Both the position numbers and the translations under genes were made by a program. A stretch of DNA of 64,000 bases from Pegea sp. RAD2-039 (lineage: Eukaryota; Chordata; Thaliacea; Salpida; Salpidae), in assembly GCA_034620365.1 (NCBI GenBank), contig JAQGEQ010000263.1:310001-374000 (forward strand). The letters are read 5' to 3'. Below the pieces are notes generated by a model that worked only from the letters and a program-made list of their open reading frames with translations, did not search any database and was not told the DNA's origin. Shown here piece after piece: positions 58,861-64,000 of this stretch; within the stretch, counting starts at the first letter, position 1; the number at the start of each line of letters is the position of its first letter.

Positions 58861-61316
58861 CTTTGAAATTCTAGGTTTAGCTAAAAAATACTATTTAGTA
58901 TCTGTTTAAAAGTCATAAAAAGCTTTATGGATTTTAAGATTAGCTGTCTATAAATATAAAGTATTTTGTGATTAATTGGTCCTTATTCAAAAGCTTACAA
59001 AATATATATTAATATATATATATTAATAACTAATCCCAAAAAAATTGTTCCTTTTTTTAAATCAGAATTTAAGATTACAATAATTTTGTAACTTGTCTAG
59101 CACTCAATATAGTAACTATTTTCCTTTTAAATATTTGCGATGGATACATATTTGATGTCATGTTTAATAGTATGAATCGAAAATGGGTTTTTTGTGTAAT
59201 TTCCTAATTCAAATATTTGTTACAGGTATGTTTCAATGCGGTCATAAAATAAGTAAATATTAAAAAATAACCAAATCGTTAAAAACGATTTTCATTAAAG
59301 TTTTTTCCTTAAAATAAATATAAAAGTTGAAATAGAATAAATCTTAAATAGATGAATTAATTAATTTAACAGTTGAATACTACTTTAGCTTTGTTAGTAA
59401 TTATTCTTTAAAGAAATTGTCTTTGTATATTTTGTCATTTCCTAGTGACAAATAATTTCATAAGAAGGTTTAATTGAGAAAATTTCCTTAAAATTTTCTC
59501 ATTTCTGTAAAATATTACCTGTTGGGTAAATTGAAAAAAAAAATGTTGTTTTGTTGATCGAAAGATCGCTAATACTTTGATTAATTTTACTCACTTTCTT
59601 ATTCACCAAATTTTCATCAAATGATTTCATCATTTTCTAACATTAAAAAATAACTGTTTACTACTTAATACACTAACCTGGAAATTACCAAACTTTAATA
59701 AAAATTGTTTAAAATAACTTTGAATTATTCTACTTAAATATTGCTTTTTTTTAAACTACTGAAGGTCAAATTAAAAAAAATCTTTTTATCTGAGACTTGA
59801 TAAATAAAATATTGGCAACAGTTTCTAAAGTTTGAAAATGGCCAGTTCGATTTAATCCAATATTCCAGCTACACATTATAACAATGAAAGCACTTATTAT
59901 AGGATAAAACTGTATCATCAAAAGCTTTACTATTGTATTATAAAGCAACTTTCGTTTTAATTCTTTTATGTAAGCAGGTACAAATGGTTAGCTCATAGAG
60001 ATTTGATTTCAGATGACATTTTTCTTATTATTTCAATCGATTTTTTCAACTTTATATAAATGAAAATTAAGTTGTAATTCTTAATCTTTTTCTCATTTTT
60101 GGATTTGGTTTTATAAACTATGCCGAATATTTTACTCAGCGTAATTTTAAGAAATAAAATTAAAAAATTTATTTTGAGGCTTTTCTAAAATCTACCTTAA
60201 TCAAGTTAAGCCGCACAGTTTGCTAAAATTGGATAAAAAGTAGATTAAATTATTAAGACAACAGATTGCTACATAGTACAACGATTTATTTGGCCGTAAA
60301 AACCAAAAACTATCAAAGCACATCTAATGACAGAAAAACAAATTTATTTTCACTGCTTCATCTGGTAATTGAACTTTTTCAATGATATTTAAATGTTAAG
60401 CAAAAGATCATATGATCAAACAAAGGACATAAGATCAACAAATTAGTGAGTTTAATTATTAAATATAATGTTTTTAAAATGTCTTTCGTTTCAACCACAA
60501 TTCTACTATTTAGTAACTTGAGAAAAACCAAATTTTTTGTATTTACTTGCTTCAGTTATGTTTTATAAACCAATTGAAGTAGATTATCAAATCTAGTAAA
60601 AGATTTTAATTGTTTACTGTTGAAGCAAATATATATAGATGCCATCATTTAACCATAATTGATGGATAGATGGTTAAAAGATTAAGCTTTTCAAAGATGA
60701 AATCTATCAAATGTTTCATCAATATACTTTTGTGTAGATTTGCTTGAATTTTATGGTTGAAAATTAAGTCTAAAAAAAGATTTGTAGTTTCTGAAAGTCA
60801 GGACTGTTTATGTCGAGACCTATCGAGAAAATAGTCAAAAAAATGCAACTAATCCGATATGTTCTGACTTAAAGTGGAATTGAAGCTATTTTTTTTAGGT
60901 TTTTATGAGAATGGAAAAATAACAGGAAATAATATTGATGTCAACAAACCAACATGTGATTATTAGGAATGATTTCAGCTTAAGAATTTCCAAAAACTTT
61001 GAAGAAATATCCAGGAAAATTTAAGAATGTTTGCTAGCTTTATCTTATATGATAAATATTATTCGAAAAAAAAACCTTTCAAGTTAAAAAAAACAGATTT
61101 AAAAACATCTTAAATGGACTTGAATAAGAACTAAATCTTCTAAGTAAACATTTGAATGTTGCAAAAATTGAGTTTGAAAATGAGCTACTGGTTTATAAAC
61201 TGAAATTTGTAAATAAACAGTAAAAGTGAATTTACAACTTGTATTAAAAAACAATATTTGAAAGTGACTTCAAAAACATTCAAACTATTTTCAAACTTGA
61301 AAATGTTGCAGATTTT
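58861..61316. other. Intergenic before SAP18 (3' side)
   Basis: AT-rich DNA with an (AT)n-type run at 59000-59030. An open stretch at 59766-59948 (-) is low-complexity. No gene recognised. Confidence 0.5.
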
Positions 61317-61322
61317 TTTATT
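61317..61322 (-). terminator. Poly(A) signal of SAP18
   Basis: AATAAA on the minus strand about 43 nt past the SAP18 stop codon. Confidence 0.45.
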
Positions 61323-61364
61323 ATTAACTAAATCATTTTGATTCTCTACTTTTTAAAGATACTT

Positions 61365-61943
61365 TTAAAAGCGTCGTTGAGGAGAACTAATAGCTACATC
61401 CATATAATCTCCAATCTGGAACTTCTCCGAGGCAAGTGAAACGCTATCATCACTTCCTTTCTGACCAGCAACAGTTTGGCCAATTTCTTTCAATCTGTAC
61501 CAACAAGAAAGTTCAGGACCGATATGTCCACGTCTATCAACAAGTTACCTGTAACGACCATTTCTATCGACCCAGACTGTAGCAAATTTAAAAACAGTTC
61601 CTTTCTTTCGGGCATCAGGTCGAACCTCCTTGACTAGACTCGTCAGTTCTTTAAGAGAAGCGTCCATCCTGGAGTAGATTCTATAAATGATGAGTGATTT
61701 GAAGTATGAAGATGCTTACCAGGTGTAGATTTGAAGCTCGTTGCCAGGTAACGAACCACGCGAGTATTCATCACATCGATGATGACGACCATTATCAGAT
61801 ACAAATACTCTTAAAAGAAGAGGACAAGTTTTTTCTCTATCAACAACTTTTACAGGTTCTTCTTTGACTGTTGATGGAGGAGCATCATGAGCGACACTTC
61901 TGATACGATCTTCTACAGGAGGAGCAGTTTTGATCATAGACAT
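61365..61943 (-). CDS. SAP18: Histone deacetylase complex subunit SAP18
   Basis: Three minus-strand exons: 61943-61720, 61668-61549, 61494-61365; 157 aa against about 153 in human, phases consistent. After a variable N-terminus of about 34 residues comes the ubiquitin-like SAP18 fold: VDREKTCPLLLRVFVSDNGR, HHRCDEYSRG, ELQIYTWMDASLKELTSLVK, PDARKKGTVFKFATVWVDRN, RYRLKEIGQTVAGQKGSDDS and KFQIGDYMDVAI, all close to human. SAP18 is part of the Sin3 histone deacetylase complex and of the ASAP/PSAP complexes with RNPS1 and Acinus/Pinin, which join the exon junction complex, so it acts in the nucleus in repression and splicing control. The ATG at 61943 is used; another lies two codons downstream. 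Introns are 51 and 54 nt. Confidence 0.96.
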
Positions 61944-62197
61944 TATGTAAGTTTCTACAAGCTGTATATGATAGAGAGAAGTTTAGCAACTTACGATTGA
62001 ATTTATACAAAAGATTTAATGATGAAATAAGATGTGAAAAGACCTCATTGTACTTTATCACACACACCTGAATAGTTTAAGATTTTTTTTTGCAAATATC
62101 TGCTACTTTTGATATATTATCTCAGTACCACAAAGCATTTAAAAAGTTTAATCACAATAATTAAATAACATGCAATATTAAATCGATGAAAAATTAT

Positions 62198-62449
62198 TTA
62201 TTGAAAGATCTTAGCAGCAGTAGCAGAACGGTTTTGCTCATTCAAATATTTGCAGATAAAATAAGTTTTTAGAAATTTCACCATCAAGATAAGTACAATA
62301 GACATGAGACTACAAAAAATTATTACAGATTTGAATACTAAATTTTCTTTGTATTTTAAAACCAAACTCTTTATTACTTTTTTATCATCAGATAGAAAAA
62401 CAGTTTTTAAAAGACATAAATCGAAAAGATTTGTAAAGAGACAGTTCAA
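62198..62449 (-). CDS. Possible small single-pass membrane protein
   Basis: An open frame of 83 aa from ATG 62449. It holds one strong hydrophobic segment (about residues 41-62, VIIFCSLMSIVLILMVKFL) and a polar C-terminus ending RSATAAKIFQ. I do not recognise it. It is AT-rich and short, so it may be a chance frame or the last exon of a larger gene whose other exons I cannot see. It lies between SAP18 and p38, both on the same strand. Confidence 0.25.
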   Translation of the reverse strand: MNCLFTNLFDLCLLKTVFLSDDKKVIKSLVLKYKENLVFKSVIIFCSLMSIVLILMVKFLKTYFICKYLNEQNRSATAAKIFQ

Positions 62450-62605
62450 ATTAAGGCAGAAAGTTTGAAATAAATTGAAAAGTGATAAAATGTTAAAGAT
62501 TAAAACAAAACACCAACGTAAAAAGAAAGATAATTGTTTGAAGTCAATTATTAAGGTTAGATTAAGAATCTGATTATTTTTACAATATCTACAATAAGGT
62601 GTTTG

Positions 62606-63057
62606 TCAGTTGATCAGTAAAATTTGATAAAACGAAAAATTTTAAGAAATTATAAAGTTGTTCAAGTTTTTAAAGTTCTATTTTATGGTTCATTAAACAA
62701 AGACATAGAATCAGTAATTGAAAAATTGATTTCAATAACACAATTTCATGAAAATGAAACTTGGTATCATTTTAAGCAAGTTATTAAAAACAGATATTCA
62801 GCTTGGCAATAATTTAAAAAGTCTTTAAAAACACCGTTAAGCTCTATAATGAACAATTAAAACCTGTTCAAAAACTACCACAAACAAACCAAAGTTAAAA
62901 AAAGATTTCTTAAAACGTTTTGTATTATCCAAGAATAAAGGTGAAGAATTAGATAAAAGATTTAATTACAAACTTTGCAACATTTCATATTCTCAAAAGT
63001 GGTCGGGCGTTGAAATTTATAAAAGCGTTTATAATCCAGATAAATATATATATAGGC
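62606..63057 (+). CDS. Possible unrecognised small gene, two open segments
   Basis: Two open stretches on + with amino-acid usage richer in W, H, Y and C than chance AT-rich frames. The first (about 62624-62812) ends HENETWYHFKQVIKNRYSAW. The second (about 62850-63057) contains KGEELDKRFNYKLCNISYSQ and WSGVEIYKSVYNPDKYIYRQ, then a GTAAAA donor-like site. They are in different frames, separated by about 35 nt, too short for a normal intron here. I found no ATG upstream of the first (it begins with a TTG-like codon) and no known domain. It could be part of a gene, a decayed pseudogene or chance. Confidence 0.25.
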
Positions 63058-63186
63058 AGGTAAAATACTTCTGTTTGAATTAAGTTATTAAAATTGAAGT
63101 TTAACTTGTATGAAAGAACTCCTCTTCTATGAGAGACTTATATTGTTCAGTAATGAAACTTTGTAGATAAAAACAGTTTCAAACAA

Positions 63187-64000
63187 TTACTGATAGTCAG
63201 CTATCAAATCAGGTGAGAACTCAAAATTGATGATTTCATCATAAGCTAACTTTTTCCATTGATCAATAGTTAATTCAGCATCTTCATATGATTTATCATA
63301 AAGAGCTGCAGATGGTTCATCATCAGGGTCATGAAACTTCTCCAAATACTGATGCTGCAAAGCTAGGTTAGCAGTCAGACGAACGTCTGTATCTAACACA
63401 AGCATTTTTTCAAGTAAGTCAACAGCTTTTGGGTTTGCTCCAACAAATACATCAATAAAGTTTTTTTTGGGAATTATAGGTAAAGTTTTAATGAAATTTC
63501 TTGCAGAATGAGAAATGATCTTTTCTAAGAGATCATCTCTCGGAGTCCCACAGAGGTTCATGATAGACTTCAATTGATCAATGTGATCTGATCCAGGAAA
63601 AAGAGTCTGACCTGTTAGTAGTTCAGCCATAATGCAACCAACTGACCAGATATCAACGGTTTGATTGTAGTGCATCCAATTCAACATAATTTCAGGCGCA
63701 CGATACCAACGTGTAGCTACATATCCAGTCATCTGATCATCTGTAAGCCTAGCAAGTCCAAAATCAAGGATCTTTAGCTCACAATCCTCATTAACAGCGA
63801 TGTTACTTGGCTTCAAGTCACGATGAATGATCCCAGCAGAATGTATGTATTTAAGACCTCTGAGGACTTGATAGATTAGAAACTGGACGTGATCATCTGT
63901 TAGCTTCTGTGATCTAATAATCTGGTTCAAGTCAGCACCCATAAGATGAGTAACCAGATACATATCATGAAAATCACTAAGTGAAAGAGCAGGTGTAAAA
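63187..64000 (-). CDS. MAPK14: p38 MAP kinase, C-terminal part (runs off right edge)
   Basis: 270 residues in one exon, continuing past the window edge; about 90 N-terminal residues with the glycine loop and catalytic lysine lie outside. Visible: [28 protein letters not shown], catalytic loop [18 protein letters not shown], the p38-specific activation lip TGY within [56 protein letters not shown], the MAPK insert region up to [19 protein letters not shown], and the common-docking-type acidic [18 protein letters not shown]. The TGY lip and the short loop identify p38 rather than ERK (TEY) or JNK (TPY). The family relays stress and cytokine signals from MKK3/6-type kinases in cytosol and nucleus. 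Vertebrate isoform names cannot be assigned, so the symbol marks the orthologue group only. No intron occurs in the visible part. Confidence 0.95.
   Translation of the reverse strand, partial: FTPALSLSDFHDMYLVTHLMGADLNQIIRSQKLTDDHVQFLIYQVLRGLKYIHSAGIIHRDLKPSNIAVNEDCELKILDFGLARLTDDQMTGYVATRWYRAPEIMLNWMHYNQTVDIWSVGCIMAELLTGQTLFPGSDHIDQLKSIMNLCGTPRDDLLEKIISHSARNFIKTLPIIPKKNFIDVFVGANPKAVDLLEKMLVLDTDVRLTANLALQHQYLEKFHDPDDEPSAALYDKSYEDAELTIDQWKKLAYDEIINFEFSPDLIADYQ

Noticed and set aside
58980-59035. Possible AT-rich replication or attachment site
   Set aside because: A simple (AT)n-type run, common in this AT-rich DNA; no further structure.

Overview
This window is nuclear DNA from an AT-rich invertebrate animal. 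Its genes are animal-type and spliced, many through introns of only about 45-60 nt with GT..AG ends, and several are animal-specific (tetraspanin, PMP22/claudin-type protein, STRAD pseudokinase, ELAV-type RNA-binding protein, FSD1, p38 MAPK). I cannot place the phylum from sequence alone. FSD1 and YDJC homologues alongside tRNA-derived SINEs and LINEs fit many aquatic invertebrates.

Layout, left to right: an endo-alpha-1,2-mannosidase (MANEA-like, +) converges on a four-pass PMP22/claudin-type protein (-). Then come fidgetin-like 1 (FIGNL1, -), a gene-free stretch of 6.4 kb, a tetraspanin (+), a repeat-rich stretch with decayed LINEs, an intronless STRAD-like pseudokinase (+), FSD1 (+) converging on an ELAV/Hu-like protein with three RRMs (-), and two head-to-head WBP1/VOPP1-like membrane proteins (- and +) with matching intron phases. 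After a SINE and a decayed LINE follow the FACT subunit SPT16 (+, 22 coding exons), YDJC-like deacetylase (-), V-ATPase subunit d (+), a SINE with unexplained GC-richer patches, SAP18 (-), and the C-terminal three quarters of a p38 MAPK (-) running off the right edge.

The genes do not form a pathway. They are mostly housekeeping genes (chromatin: SPT16 and SAP18; DNA repair: FIGNL1; Golgi glycan trimming: MANEA; organelle acidification: V-ATPase d; signalling: STRAD and p38). The intergenic DNA is very AT-rich. The readable foreign DNA is a small set of non-LTR elements and tRNA-derived SINEs. The most interesting pattern is a 3' tail with a short stem-loop that is shared between a decayed LINE end (20.26-20.64 kb) and two long SINEs (41.83-42.19 and 57.17-57.55 kb), suggesting a LINE/SINE partnership. 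I saw no LTR or virus-like element, CRISPR array or clear tRNA/rRNA gene.

Exon boundaries below were placed by hand from splice sites, reading phase and recalled family sequences. No database search was run.
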